A stretch of DNA of 64,000 nucleotides from contig OX388311.1 of NCBI GenBank assembly GCA_947579605.1, forward strand, positions 30,754,951-30,818,950. Direction: 5' to 3'. The stretch is from Athripsodes cinereus (lineage: Eukaryota > Arthropoda > Insecta > Trichoptera > Leptoceridae). Position 1 is the stretch's first letter. Every line of letters begins with the position of its first letter. Position numbers and translations under genes: made by a program. Positions 42,801 to 53,159 of the stretch are shown here, piece after piece. The notes below the pieces were generated by a model, which saw nothing but the letters and a program-made list of their open reading frames with translations, was not told where the DNA came from and ran no database searches.

Positions 42801-44269
42801 AATTACCTTGTTGCTAGCAACTTTTCTTCTTTAATATTGCTATTGTGATTTATATATATTTTATCTGCTCTTTAGTTTTAAGAATGCAATATGATAATAA
42901 ATGATAATGAATTAAATATGATAGGATGATTAAAAAAATACTTGATAAAAATAGGAACAATATATCTTTATGCATTTATATAATTGTGGAGAAATTTCAT
43001 TTATTTTAGTCGAGTTTTAAATTATACTCAAAAGGTTCATGTATGAATGTGAAATACTAAAATTTATTACATCATTGCACAAAATGGCGGAATGTTAACA
43101 GCTGTTTTGAAAAAAGAAATGGAACTTTGACAGTTATAAATTGTTCACAGACATTTTACAAGAACTAGACTGAACTTTTGACTAAAATACATACAAAAAT
43201 ATGCTTTCCGCCATTCATCTAAGGTCTATATTCCTGTGCAAAAATAAAGTGTACCACATGAGATTGCAACTCTTAGAGAGTCCCCTTTTTAACACATGTT
43301 TGTACTATATGTAGCTATAGTAGTAATATATAATATAACCATGTATTATTGGAACAATTTATCAAGAAACTTCAGTCTTGTAGTGTATTTTGTCTATGAA
43401 AATGTGACAGCAAATTTTGACGCAAAAATCATACTATTTTGAGATTATTTATTAATATGAACTAAAATATTATTTCTTATCATATTTTTAAAACTATATC
43501 ATCGGAGAAAGGTAAAGACATGACAAATTATTGATGAATGCATATGTTGAAAAATAAAGTAATTTTGGAAATAAAAAATGAACTGACTAGTCCATGCAAT
43601 TCATATTAAAAACAGAAATATTCCACATGATGTGACATTATTTGATGTCACACATTGCAAGCGTATTAAGGAACCGTAATGTACGGATAATGTATAAAAA
43701 GATCTATAAATAAAAAATGAAATGGTTAATGATGTGAAATGGTTGCGCCAATTTGTACTGTTCATAGGTAAAAAATATAGCAAAATGGTTGTGAATTTTT
43801 ATAAACAATAATGATTAATAAGTAAATTAAATAATTATATTTTGTTTCTAGGTAAAAGTAATAGTAAAAGTTTAGGTAATATAATCATTAATTTAATCAT
43901 CGAAGGTAAATAATATATTATGTAGCCTAAAAGTTATGTTACAATGTTAAACAATGTCTTAGCCTATAATCTCAAATTGATTAGTATTTATGGTAGCCAA
44001 CAACACATACCACGTATTATTATTATTACATTATTATTAAGACTATTACATAAGTTTTATGTGTATAATAATATAATACATAATATGAAAATGATAAAAA
44101 GAATCCTTAGTTAGTGAAATAAAATGATGGAATTTTGTAGATTGAAAGAAAACATCCGTAATTATCGACTTCAAAGATGATTGTATAAGTGCATTATATT
44201 TTTTCATTTGATTTGCGCTAAGTTTGATATTTATCAAAATGGAGAAAAATGATTATAAAATTATATTAA

Positions 44270-44484
44270 AGAACATTATCAACTCAAATGACATATTTAA
44301 CTATGTCAATAGACTTGTCGTACCGCGTAGGGAGGGTCTGGCCAACTATGTTGACTGTGCCTTCTGTCTGGCTGGTCCGTTGCTGTGGAACAAAATTTCT
44401 TATGATTTGCGAACTCTGGAGAGTGTGGAGGTGTTCAAGACGAGGTTAAAAACCCTATTGTTCAGGTGTTATGGTTCTTGAATG
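44270..44484 (+). mobile_element. CR1-like LINE C-terminal fragment
   Basis: Encodes RLVVPRREGLANYVDCAFCL, then AGPLLWNKISYDLRTLESVE and VFKTRLKTLLF. The (A/G)-P-x-L-W-N-x-(I/L)...FK-x-x-L-K-x-x-LF pattern is the CR1 C-terminal signature. It is not a host gene. Confidence 0.6.
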
Positions 44485-44644
44485 GGCCCTTGCGGTGGAT
44501 TTTCCACAAAACGGCGCATCATAAATGAGTTGTCTAGTTATTATTATTATAATACATAGTAAAATTGAGATTTTTTTTATATCATGATATTCATATGTTT
44601 GATCAATAATTGATTTGAATAGCATACAAATTGAATATGCGAAG

Positions 44645-44722
44645 TACCCAGTAAAAAATGGGTACCATCTTTTCTATAACTTTTACCATCTCACTTGTGG
44701 AGAATGCCATGATGAGACAAAT
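44645..44722 (+). repeat. SINE-B with large internal deletion
   Basis: GAAGTACCCAGTAAAAAATG (head) followed closely by CCATCTCACTTGTGGAGAAT, GCCATGATG (tail). Confidence 0.45.
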
Positions 44723-45342
44723 GAATGAAAAAAAACACACATTAAATAATTTAGATGTTTGTTATTTCATTAAATATATATGTATATAGAAAGAGGAGTA
44801 AGTAATTCAGATATGTTTAGAAAGAATACAGTAAAAGAAATATTGTTTTAAACACTAATATAAATAAATTGTTTTGTTTTGTACATGTGTAATACTTATA
44901 ATCTTGAATTACCTAAGATAATTAATATATTACTTTACGTTCCAGTAATTAATCTGAAATTACGCATATACAAACAGTCTATAAATGCAAACATCTTTCT
45001 TAAATCTTTAGTACAGTAATGTGAATCATTCTTGTACAATCAATGAGATTAAAATAACATTTTAAATTTGATTTATTTCAAAAAATAAATTAATTCTAAC
45101 AAATAATAATAACTGTACAAATTTAGTGACATGGTACTACGGTGGCTTATGTGCGTCAAAAGGACATGTCAATTTTAATTATATTTTAAAGAGTACTAAA
45201 ATCACAATTTAAATTGTGGTTATAATCTCATTGACTGAATATATAGTAAATGATACACCCTTACAGTTATAAATCTATGTTGTATTTAAATATTTTAAAG
45301 TGACAGATAGGTTAAGTTATGTTAGGTTAGGTAAATGTCATT

Positions 45343-45834
45343 TAAGAATAGACCATTAAAGGTCACGTGGTCTTATCTATGGATTTGCTTTTGCTTGGAG
45401 GACAAACCGTCAGATTGCGCAAATCATCCTTGTAGGATTTTATGCCATAAGAGAAAAAAAAAAGAAAGTCAGACAACAAAATAGTAACAAAAACGACACT
45501 GACAGTTTTTTTTATTACATATTAGGTATTCTTTAGGCGTTCCACCCAATATTGAGTGATTTTGCATTACTGACAGTTGGAAGAATAATACCTACATGAC
45601 AACGCTCTTTGAAATAATTTACTATCTGAGATAGCATGTGTTATGGTACTTTAGCTCTTTTTCACGCATAGTTAGAACTGCGCAGTTAGAAAGACATACC
45701 ACCTTTTTGATTGTTTTGTTTTTGTTTAAGAACTGCGCAGTTAGAAAGAGATACCACCTTTTTGTTTGTTTTGTTTTTGTTCTGTTGTTGTCCTCCGAAC
45801 ATTTTTCTGTGACATCATCCTTTAATGGTCTATA
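45343..45834. mobile_element. TAGACCATTAAAGG element, long form
   Basis: Ends TAGACCATTAAAGG and CCTTTAATGGTCTA. The left half (CACGTGGTCTTATCTATGGA, CAGATTGCGCAAATCATCCT) matches the copy at 56571-56848. The long form has extra sequence, including a tandem duplication of GAACTGCGCAGTTAGAAAG plus ACCACCTTTTTG at 45675-45780. No coding capacity. Confidence 0.6.
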
Positions 45835-46422
45835 GGAAATCACAAGCAATTTCAAATATGTTTGTTTCCAAAATCAACCAACGATTCTCTATCTAATGGT
45901 GTCTATTTTGTTTTATTTCTTTATTTATATCTTAAGATAAAAGATTCATAAATTAAGAAATACAAAGTGATGAAAAAAAAGCTCATAAATAAGAAATACA
46001 AAATTGATTTAAACAGTAAGGATTTAAATTTATGATAATTAAATAAGGAGTATAAATACCACTAAAAAGATTAAAATTAATTGAATAAAGATTATAATAA
46101 TAGTAATATAATCTTCAACAATTTTTCAAGTTTGTAAAATATTTTTTTATAATAATATTTCATCATAAATTAACGAATACATTTCAAGGTATTTGATGTG
46201 TCAATCACTAATTAATTACAAAACTAACTACGCAAATAATAATTACTATTATTACATTACCTACATAATACTTAAACATATCTAAATAAATTAAATATAA
46301 TTTCTAAATTGTCCATTTCATTGTCATTTCACACGTAACACAGTGCATATTTAAAAACATACACAGATTACTATTAATTAATATAAGTTAATAAATGTCC
46401 ATAATATTACTAATTAAGCAAT

Positions 46423-46428
46423 TTTATT
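46423..46428 (-). promoter_or_regulatory. Candidate ptc polyadenylation signal AATAAA
   Basis: On the minus strand AATAAA occurs about 90 nt after the ptc stop codon. It is the first such hexamer downstream. The region is very AT-rich, so chance occurrence is easy and later signals could also be used. Confidence 0.4.
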
Positions 46429-46517
46429 AAAAAATAATAATACTTTACAAAAATAATATATTTTCACTTTGTCACTTCACAACGCACATTGTAATGTGTC
46501 ACTAATAATTTTTTAAA

Positions 46518-47219
46518 TTAATGTCTCGACACGTCACTCTCGTGACCGGAATCTCGACCATTTTCTCTATGATTATCTCTGTCTCTATAACGGTCTCGAT
46601 CTCGGTCACGTTCTATCCTATCTCTCTCCCTTCTACTCTCTCTATAAGTCCTATCACTATCTCTTTCCTTTCTTCTGTCTTTGTCTCGATCTCTATTGTC
46701 TCTATCTCTTTCCCTGCTGTCACGATCTCTATCCCTTACATCTCTACTGCAGTCTCTGTAATCTCTGTCGTAATAATCACGATCGTAAGAATCTCTGTCA
46801 CGGTCGCGATCCCTGTCTCGATTTCGGTCACAATCTCTAGAATAATAACTTCTTCTGGAATGGCATCGTTCACTCGATACAGGAGTGTGAACTTCTACTT
46901 TGATGTTCGCTGTTGCGGTAACTTTGGTTGTGATACCGCCAACAGTTGTTTTATTTGTTGGTGTTGATCTTCCAGAATTAGAGTTGGTATCAGTATTGTA
47001 GGTAGTAGTTTCTACAACCACTTCAGGTTGTACGACAATAGATTGTAGCGAAGAATGTGAATGTGATCCTGGTTCTTCTGTGATTGTTGTCAGAGAAGAA
47101 GGTCTCTGTCTGGAGTGGTGTGGCGGTGGTGGAATAGGTCCAGAACTTCGTCTCGTCCTTACTGGAGAACATTTGGGTGAAGGAGTTGAAATACGGTCAG
47201 GATGTTCCAATGGTATAAC
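46518..47219 (-). CDS. ptc: patched, terminal exon: cytoplasmic C-tail with Arg/Asp-rich end (residues 832-1064)
   Basis: Acceptor TGTCTCAAG precedes VIPLEHPDRISTPSP, the conserved start of the insect Patched C-tail. A Pro-rich part (GPIPPPPHHSRQRP) and a conserved KVTATANIKVEVHTP block follow. The final roughly 105 residues are dominated by alternating Arg-Asp/Arg-Glu, ending GHESDVSRH and a TAA at 46518-46520. I see no PPxY motif, which in other Patched proteins recruits Nedd4-type ubiquitin ligases, although a PPPP run is present. The tail controls turnover and trafficking in the family. The RD repeat makes the opposite strand look open over 148 codons; that frame is a shadow. Confidence 0.95.
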   Translation of the reverse strand, partial: VIPLEHPDRISTPSPKCSPVRTRRSSGPIPPPPHHSRQRPSSLTTITEEPGSHSHSSLQSIVVQPEVVVETTTYNTDTNSNSGRSTPTNKTTVGGITTKVTATANIKVEVHTPVSSERCHSRRSYYSRDCDRNRDRDRDRDRDSYDRDYYDRDYRDCSRDVRDRDRDSRERDRDNRDRDKDRRKERDSDRTYRESRRERDRIERDRDRDRYRDRDNHRENGRDSGHESDVSRH

Positions 47220-47378
47220 CTTGAGACAAAATAAAAAATGTTATCAGATATTGACTCACATATAAATAGTCACATAACTATAAAAATAGCATAACTATAC
47301 TAACTGCTGATATAAAAATTCAAACTATAATAAATTGATGTGTCCTTTTTTAAAATATAAATTTGTACGTAGCCTTAC

Positions 47379-47621
47379 CTCTGCCGCAGGTCCAACAAGT
47401 GACAGCAAAACTGGGAAGAATACAAGTCCATTTACAAATCCAATTGCTATCAGAGCTAGCAGAATGCAGAAGAAATATCTGGTGACAAAGTTGAAATCGG
47501 ACATGGCCAGCATTACTACTGCAAGAAGAGATGTGACAGCCCCATGAGTCACTGGGGCAAACATGTGCTCCAGAGCTAAACGCGTTCTGCGATCACGGCC
47601 TCCGATAGATGTGATGAAGCT
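47379..47621 (-). CDS. ptc: patched, last transmembrane bundle (residues 751-831)
   Basis: An 81-codon phase-0 exon with acceptor TTCTTCAG and donor GTAAGG. It encodes SFITSIGGRDRRTRLALEHM, the FAPVTHGAVTSLLAVVMLA segment, then DFNFVTRYFF and the final membrane segment LLALIAIGFVNGLVFFPVLL, ending SLVGPAAE. These are transmembrane segments 11-12 and are nearly invariant in the family. The exon joins in phase to ...VHICL before it and to VIPLEHPDR after it. Confidence 0.96.
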
Positions 47622-47892
47622 CTGAAGAAAGAATATGAGAAAAATTATTAACTGCCACTTCAGAAGGTTTCTACGGTTAACTTACTGTAAAACAATTTCT
47701 TGTATTAAATAAAATTCATCCCACATACTGCATGTCATAATTATAAACTTTAAGTAACAAGGTTCAGACCAAACTTGGAATTGAGTTTAAGATTTTGCAT
47801 AAATAAAGCTGCTTTGATATGGTTATGCATTGGATAAAATAATTAATATAAATTCTACAGGGTTCATAAAAAATACTGAATTTGTAACTTAC

Positions 47893-48942
47893 CAAACAAA
47901 TGTGCACCGTGAAATGGACCCCTATTCCCACAGCTACAATCAACAGTACAGCTGGAATGGCTGAGAGATTGATACCTAACAAGGCCATAGTACCAAGTAA
48001 TTGAAGGACCATCGCAGCAAGAGTAATAACCACCAAAATCGCAGCCCAAATGTTGAGGAGTAATAGTCCAACCACAATGAAGATAGCACCAAGAGCACAA
48101 GCCAATGCCATCATTAGATTTGGTCGCAGATGAAGATATTGCTCCCAGAATGTAAATGGAATTCCTGATGGGAAGTTTGCCAATCCTTTTGCTTCAAATT
48201 TCGTGCATAAATTCCTGACGGATGTAATCAAATTCTTCATTGCTTCCGTATCACTCAAACCGTGAAGATAAAATGGTAATTGTGTATAAACCAATGGAGG
48301 AGACTTTGGTATTTTCAATTCAAAATCAGTCTTGAGATGTATATACTCCTTAGGTTCTGGTTTCATATTTGCTTGTGATGCCATGTAAGCTGATGCATCA
48401 TTACTAGCCCATGCCGATAAATAATTGTAAAAAGCTTTAGGATTAATAATTCCTTCACTGTCAACCAATCTTGTATGCGTTATAAGAGTTTTATCAATGG
48501 GATTGTCCACATAACCAGTTTGTACAAGTAATTTATATGCTAAGACAGCTTCATCGCTTGCGTTGGTGTACCATTTCTCTTGGGTAATATATCCTGCTTC
48601 GAAATCTCTATCAAATGCCTTTTGCAGATCCATTAACCAATCTCTAAATAACGTTAACCAGAAATCCGGTAATCCTCCGTTATCGTTTTTCATTATGTGT
48701 GGAATTCTAACAAAAGATTCATGATAATCATACAACAGTTTTTGATTTGTCGGGTATTCAAAATCTCCTTGTGTGACGGCGTACATGTTGTAGAAGCCAA
48801 AGTATTTCCCTTGTAATGAAAGGAATTTGTGTTCGTCTGTTCCTTGTGGGACAATGTCTGTAAGTTGTAGACCATCTGTGACTTTGGTAGCTCCCCAAAC
48901 ACTGGCTATGAGAATGATTATCAGTGTCAGCATAGATAAAAC
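47893..48942 (-). CDS. ptc: patched, large exon: TM7, second extracellular loop, TM8-10 (residues 401-750)
   Basis: This 1050-nt exon (350 codons, acceptor TTCTTCACAG, donor GTAAGT) is the largest in the window. It starts with transmembrane segment 7 (VLSMLTLIIILIASVWGATK) and then carries the second extracellular loop with GLQLTDIVPQGT, KYFGFYNMYAVTQGDFEYP, FRDWLMDLQKAFD, GIPFTFWEQY and LR.NLMMALACAL. It continues through segments 8-10 to GIGVHFTVHICL. The GIGVHF element (residues 739-744) is the equivalent of the second charged membrane motif. The large loop contacts Hedgehog in the family. Reading open past the donor gives about 40 spurious residues, so the 400-residue open frame overstates the exon at its end. 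Confidence 0.97.
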
Positions 48943-49054
48943 CTGTGAAGAAATAAAACATTTCATTAGAAATCATTCCTTTGTGATAAATTTTATTTGT
49001 TAAACATATAAATGGCAGTTGTTGCAGAACAGAAATATTATTTTGATTTCTTAC

Positions 49055-49204
49055 CTTTATAGCTGGCTTCATGAGGAATGGTGCGTAATGATTTTTGGCA
49101 AATCTTGTCAAACTGAGACTAATGCAAATTGGAGGCTCTCCATCTTCACAATGAGTGTTTGCCTCAGGATCGAGTGGTTCTTTTGAAGAATCTCGCCAAC
49201 CATC
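49055..49204 (-). CDS. ptc: patched, exon leading into transmembrane segment 7 (residues 351-400)
   Basis: A 150-nt phase-0 exon between acceptor TTTAATAG and donor GTAAGA. It encodes DGWRDSSKEPLDPEANTHCE, then SLSLTRFAKNHYAPFLMKPA, ending IK. The Leu-x-x-(Phe/Tyr)-Ala-x-x-x-Tyr-Ala-Pro-Phe-Leu pattern immediately before transmembrane segment 7 is diagnostic of Patched. It is followed in frame by VLSMLTLIII in the next exon. Confidence 0.95.
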
Positions 49205-49559
49205 CTATTAAATCAAATTGAATTATTGAAATTAGAGCTAAGACTGTCATAACAAAATATTTTAGTTCCTTGCTTAGGAAGACATTTAAAAACAAACTTA
49301 AGTCTTTTTTTGGGAGGACTGAAAACTCACATCAATCTCAAAAACGTAATTTAGAAGTGGTTGGTAGACTAATGGTAGTCATATACTTTCAATTGAAAGT
49401 TCATCTGCTATCGACCTGCAATAGTTTCGTGATACGGGCATACAACTTATTTCTAATCTAGACTCGTTTTGATGATACAAATATACTGCTTATTTCTAAT
49501 CTAGACTCATTTAAAAAATCATGTAACGACCATTATTTTTTAAATACATAATTATTATT

Positions 49560-49628
49560 ATTATTGGATCACTTATATTGCGCTGTTTTTGTAATGAAAT
49601 CACCTCAAGAGCGCATTTACAATATTAT
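49560..49628 (-). repeat. CR1-like 3' hairpin in a ptc intron
   Basis: The complement of TATTGCGCTGTTTTTGTAAT and ATCACCTCAAGAGCGCATTT is the same stem-loop as at 31800-31858. Confidence 0.45.
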
Positions 49629-49933
49629 TTGTCACTTTAATTTATTTTTATTACTTTTAAAATACAAATCATTTAAACTATTTTTATTGTCACAAATTGT
49701 AGGTATTAGATTTAATTTTATTAAAATTTATCACTTAATTTTAAGAAACTAACACAAAAAACAAAACTAACAAATAAAAAAACACTTTTTTTAGTCGGAA
49801 AATAAAAAAAATATATAAAAACTTAATCGATAAACTATTATTTTGTAAAAAAATTGGAGAAGTTATGGGTTCAGTCAGCTACAAGAGCGCCATCTACCCA
49901 AAACTATATATAATGTGTCCTTGGATGACCAAC

Positions 49934-50188
49934 CTTTTCCACAACACTAGTGACAGTATGGAGTCTATCTGGTGGTAATGCTCTTGTCACAGCTTGCACC
50001 TTCTTCGGAGGTAATAGTTTTCCAGCTGCAGGGATTTTAGGACCAAGTCGCGGACCACATGGTGCCCCAGGACCCAGACAACACAGCAAATCGGAACGTC
50101 TCGCTGCTCGACGTCTCATATCAGCTGATATCATCGCTGGGTACACAAACAACATTGCACACATGTTGAACAGGAGCAAGATGGCAGC
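49934..50188 (-). CDS. ptc: patched, transmembrane segment 6 and central cytoplasmic loop (residues 266-350)
   Basis: Acceptor TTATCCAG precedes AAILLLFNMCAMLFVYPAMI (transmembrane segment 6), then the basic SADMRRRAARRSDLLCC start of the large cytoplasmic loop. The loop continues with a Gly/Pro-rich stretch and KKVQAVTRALPPDRLHTVTS. The lower boundary is the least certain of all the ptc exons. The best phase-0 choice is after ...VVEK with donor GTTGGT, a weak consensus. Reading continues open for about 9 more codons to a stop near 49904. This loop is poorly conserved in Patched proteins, so an alternative donor or an additional small exon is possible. Confidence 0.88.
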
Positions 50189-50638
50189 CTGGATAAAAAA
50201 AGAATACAAAATGTATTATTTCAAATTCAATGAGACAAGAATTTTGAATATTATTCTTAGCATCTTAATTTTTAAGTAAAGCACTCTACAAAGTTTTACA
50301 ATTTTGTAAATACTTACAAACTACAAACCCTCTAGTATACTATCAATTAATAAAAAACCACTTACTTTTCCATACCAGTCCATAATTTACTGAGAAAGCA
50401 TGAAAGTCATACCAGATAAATTGAAAAATACAATTAAAACCATGCATAACAAAACTTTCGTCTTACATATTATTACGTCTTACATATACAATTATTTTTC
50501 ACATATGACAATACAAAATGCAAAGTTTTGACACTTGACAATTTTCATGCAAACTATCTATGTCCATGAAACCTATAGACAACTTTTTAATACCTTTTCT
50601 TGCAGACAAACTAATAAAACAATAATTTCAATAATTAC

Positions 50639-50892
50639 CTGTAAGGAGAAGACTCTCAATGCTGGAATGGGTATGAGGGCTGCAGCGAAAAAGGCACAAA
50701 CATTACACAGCGATGTCAACAAAACGCTGAGGCCAGTAGTGCGAAGAACAGCTGGAGTTTTAGATGAACAGCCTTCTCTGTCTCCACAAGGACTCTCTGC
50801 ATATGCATGAGTAAGGAGGAACATGTCATCCACACCCAGACCTAGTGCAAGGAATGGTACGATCTGCATTGTGGATGCGTTGAATGGTATTC
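50639..50892 (-). CDS. ptc: patched, sterol-sensing domain exon with GVDD motif (residues 181-265)
   Basis: A 254-nt exon (2 nt plus 84 codons) between acceptor ATTTCTAG and donor GTAATT. It encodes IPFNASTMQIVPFLALGLGV followed by DDMFLLTHAY. The Gly-Val-Asp-Asp motif (Asp at residues 202-203) in transmembrane segment 4 is the conserved acidic site of the RND-like/Patched fold, thought to relay cations. Next come TTGLSVLLTSLCN and FFAAALIPIPALRVFSLQ (segment 5). All key residues are intact. A small Cys/Gly/Glu-rich loop (ESPCGDREGCSSK) separates the two segments. Confidence 0.96.
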
Positions 50893-51004
50893 CTAGAAAT
50901 ATTTCAAACAATTAGAAAAGTTATGCAGGAAAAGGTACTAAAAAATTGGTGCTGATTTGCTAGATGAATAATACTTGGAATGGATTATTAAGTCATGAAT
51001 TTAC

Positions 51005-51134
51005 CTAATATGGAGCAAAAGCCTAAACCAGCGATAACAGTCATACAAAGTAATAAAACGCCAGCTATCCCTACACCAGCCTGTGATTTGACTGAATCCT
51101 TCCACTGGACTAGTGAGAACGCCACATACACCAA
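51005..51134 (-). CDS. ptc: patched, sterol-sensing domain exon (residues 138-181)
   Basis: A 130-nt exon (43 codons plus 1 nt) between acceptor TTTTTGCAG and donor GTAAAT. It encodes LVYVAFSL, a short loop with WKDSVKSQAGVG, and a membrane segment ending GLGFCSILG. The last Gly codon is split 1+2 across the next intron. The loop and hydrophobic blocks correspond to transmembrane segments 2-3 of the sterol-sensing domain. The phase-1 boundary is compatible only with the exon at 50639-50892, which supports the chain. Confidence 0.95.
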
Positions 51135-51473
51135 CTGCAAAAATATCAAAATTGATTGTACTTATAAGTCTAACAAAAATCAAAACAATATCCATCAACA
51201 ATTTTTTAAAAAGCTGGTGATGCTGAAATATCTTTGTTTTGTTTTTAACTTCCAAACAATTTAAATTCTCAGAATTAGTTAACTGCAACTTGTTTTAAAG
51301 TTGATTTTTTGTCGACAGATTCACTGAATTAAATTATTGATCAATGGTGCTCAATTTATTATCAGGATGGTTGGTACATAAATCTTTACCTAGAAATGTG
51401 GATAAGTTATTTTTAGAATGGCATTATATATTATGATACAGCAATTTTGAAGAGACAATATTATTGAACTTAC

Positions 51474-51614
51474 AATGCAAGCGTATCCAATGGCAATCTT
51501 TGGAATGGAGAGTTGAGTGAATTTCCCGAGGATATCGTTGAGAGTTGCGGTGGAGAATGCAAAGAACTCGTATGTCTTTTCATCTTTATCCACTTGGCCA
51601 ATCTTATGGATTTC
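51474..51614 (-). CDS. ptc: patched, exon entering the sterol-sensing domain (residues 91-137)
   Basis: A 141-nt phase-0 exon between acceptor GATTGCAG and donor GTAAGT. It encodes EIHKIGQVDKDEKTYEFFAF, then the start of the second transmembrane segment (FTQLSIPKIAIGYACI). In Patched this is where the sterol-sensing domain (transmembrane segments 2-6) begins. The Phe-Ser-x-x-(Thr/Ser)-Leu-x-Asp-Ile-Leu pattern just before the membrane segment is typical of the family. It joins in frame to the exon at 52159-52428 (…KFSE|EIHK…) and to the exon at 51005-51134 (…YACI|LVYV…). Confidence 0.95.
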
Positions 51615-52017
51615 CTGCAATCAAAAGAAAAAATATATATTTATAGGTAAGTAGAACACTTTAACCAGAGAAGAAAACATATACAAATTCTGTCAAAGAT
51701 TCTATGTAAAGTTATGAATTCTAACTTAATTTTACATATTCTATGATCCCATTCTATTCTTTATGAGTGATTTCTGCAAACTTACATACCAACGTAATGA
51801 AAATTTGTGTTATTCAATATAATATACATTTCCCACAAAGTTCATTTCAAAAGTTGATTTAGTATACTATTATTTAGCACCTTTGTGTAATTTCCACTAA
51901 GTTTAATGACTTAATGAGCTTTGGGGGCAAAAAAATATTCTTCCTTTACAAACAAAATTTGGGGTGCAATAACTTAAAATGTCTGCAAAATTTTTAGATT
52001 CTTCTTGCAATACTGAA

Positions 52018-52090
52018 TACTACTGAAGGAGATTCAATGGTCACCCGGTAATCGCAGAAGTCTACGAACTTTCATTTATTATAGAGGACC
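52018..52090 (+). repeat. Family D fragment in a ptc intron
   Basis: TGAAGGAGATTCAATGGTCA, CCCGGTAATCGCAGAAGTCT, CTTTCATTTATT. Confidence 0.4.
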
Positions 52091-52158
52091 AGCTATACTT
52101 TTGCCCTTAATTTTTATAATGCAATTGAATTAAATAAACTGTTTTTATGGTAACATAC

Positions 52159-52428
52159 CTCTGAAAATTTTCTCTGCCATGCATCCAGGACCATAGCAGC
52201 CTTTTCTCTAGACCAACCAACATCCTTGACTTTGTAGTCATCAGCCAAGTAATCATAGAACTCTCTGTCTGTCATGAGTTGTACAACAGTCTGCAAGGCT
52301 CTAGCCCATCTCAACCCTCCGCTCTTGTTGTGAATGCCACCACCCACTATGAGCTCTTCTGGCCAGTGCATGTACTTGGCTGCTATTCCATAACACCCAC
52401 CCGATAACTCCGCAGCAACATCTGGTGG
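52159..52428 (-). CDS. ptc: patched, exon in first extracellular loop (visible residues 1-90)
   Basis: Patched is the 12-transmembrane Hedgehog receptor that represses Smoothened, probably by moving sterols. This is the most 5' ptc exon in the window. The acceptor TTTTTTTCAG precedes PPDVAAELSGGCYG, and the exon ends ...KFSE at donor GTATGT, 90 codons in phase 0. The segments SGGCYG, YMHWPEELIVGG and VVQLMTDREFYD, and the GW-EKAA--LDAWQR-F pattern, match the end of the first extracellular domain of insect Patched. Counting against a family length of roughly 1200-1300 residues, about 200-250 N-terminal residues are missing. They contain the first transmembrane segment and most of the first loop, and must be encoded beyond position 64000, because no matching exon was seen in 52429-64000. 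Confidence 0.96.
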
Positions 52429-52689
52429 CTGAAAAAAAATATAAAAAATAAAAACTAAAGCTAAGTATTATTTATTTCTAATTTCTGTATCATTATTAGT
52501 CTTAGAAGGGGTTTGGTGTTGGTATTGGATGTCAAGGATATGAATCTCATTAAAAGGGCGTAAATCCCATTCCAAAAATTTTGAGTTCTGGTAAGAATTT
52601 TGCTTCATTAGCATTCGCTGTTTGCAGTATTTTTTATATAATATAAAGTATATTTTATACTATGTATTATCTGGTTATTTGACTTTCAA

Positions 52690-52885
52690 AAATCGATCAC
52701 GGACCTTCAAGAACTCCGTGGATCAAATTCTGAAGGACAGCCGTGTATTGAGTAAGACAAATCGTCATGCAGGTATGAGAAATTGGATGAATGTGGAGGA
52801 AGTTTAGGAAATATGTAAAGATAGATTAATACGGCGTTCCGTTCTCTCTGTCTTACCGGGATACGGCGTGCGGGTATAGATGTAT
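52690..52885 (+). mobile_element. LINE-1F 3' end in the ptc intron
   Basis: Decayed codons for VDQILKDSRVLSKTNRHAGM, RNWMNVEEV, then GGCGTTCCGTTCTCTCTGTC, CGGGATACGGCGTGCGGGTA. Confidence 0.65.
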
Positions 52886-52989
52886 TTTGCTGGTTTACTA
52901 ACTGTAATTAATTTGGCTGTGTATTCATGTAATATTGTTATTTATGTTAGAACTGTATGTTTGTAAAAGAAAATATTGTTTTTTTTTTT

Positions 52990-53158
52990 TAAAAAGATAT
53001 ATCTGGGTTTTGTTATAAACCCAAATACAACCTTATACACCTTTCACAGTAAGCTAAAAGCTTGTGTCGTGAAAGGGGAGTTTGCCGGCACCTGGGATCG
53101 AACCCCGGACCTCATGTTCATAAGGCAGAGACTCTACCTCCAGGCTATCGACGAACTC
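52990..53158 (-). repeat. SINE-C, full copy
   Basis: AAAAGATATATCTGGGTTTT to CTCCAGGCTATCGACGAACT; on the complement, GGTCCGGGGTTCGATCCCAG is the B-box. Confidence 0.75.
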
Positions 53159-53159
53159 G

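Larger units (their letters stand above)
34262..46417. other. Intergenic region between alpha2/delta-like gene and ptc
   Basis: About 12 kb. It holds SINE-C, family D, LTR-like, LINE-1F and CR1 fragments listed separately, plus the GC-richer block at 38700-39300. Long parts (37690-38690, 40590-41815, 42800-44265, 44490-45340) are very AT-rich with nothing recognisable. Confidence 0.6.

Noticed and set aside
44224..44481. 85-codon host gene candidate
   Set aside because: The C-terminal half matches the CR1-type LINE protein end.
46521..46967. 148-codon open frame on the plus strand
   Set aside because: It is the antisense of the Arg/Asp-rich ptc tail; repeated CGA/GAT-type codons keep the opposite frame open.
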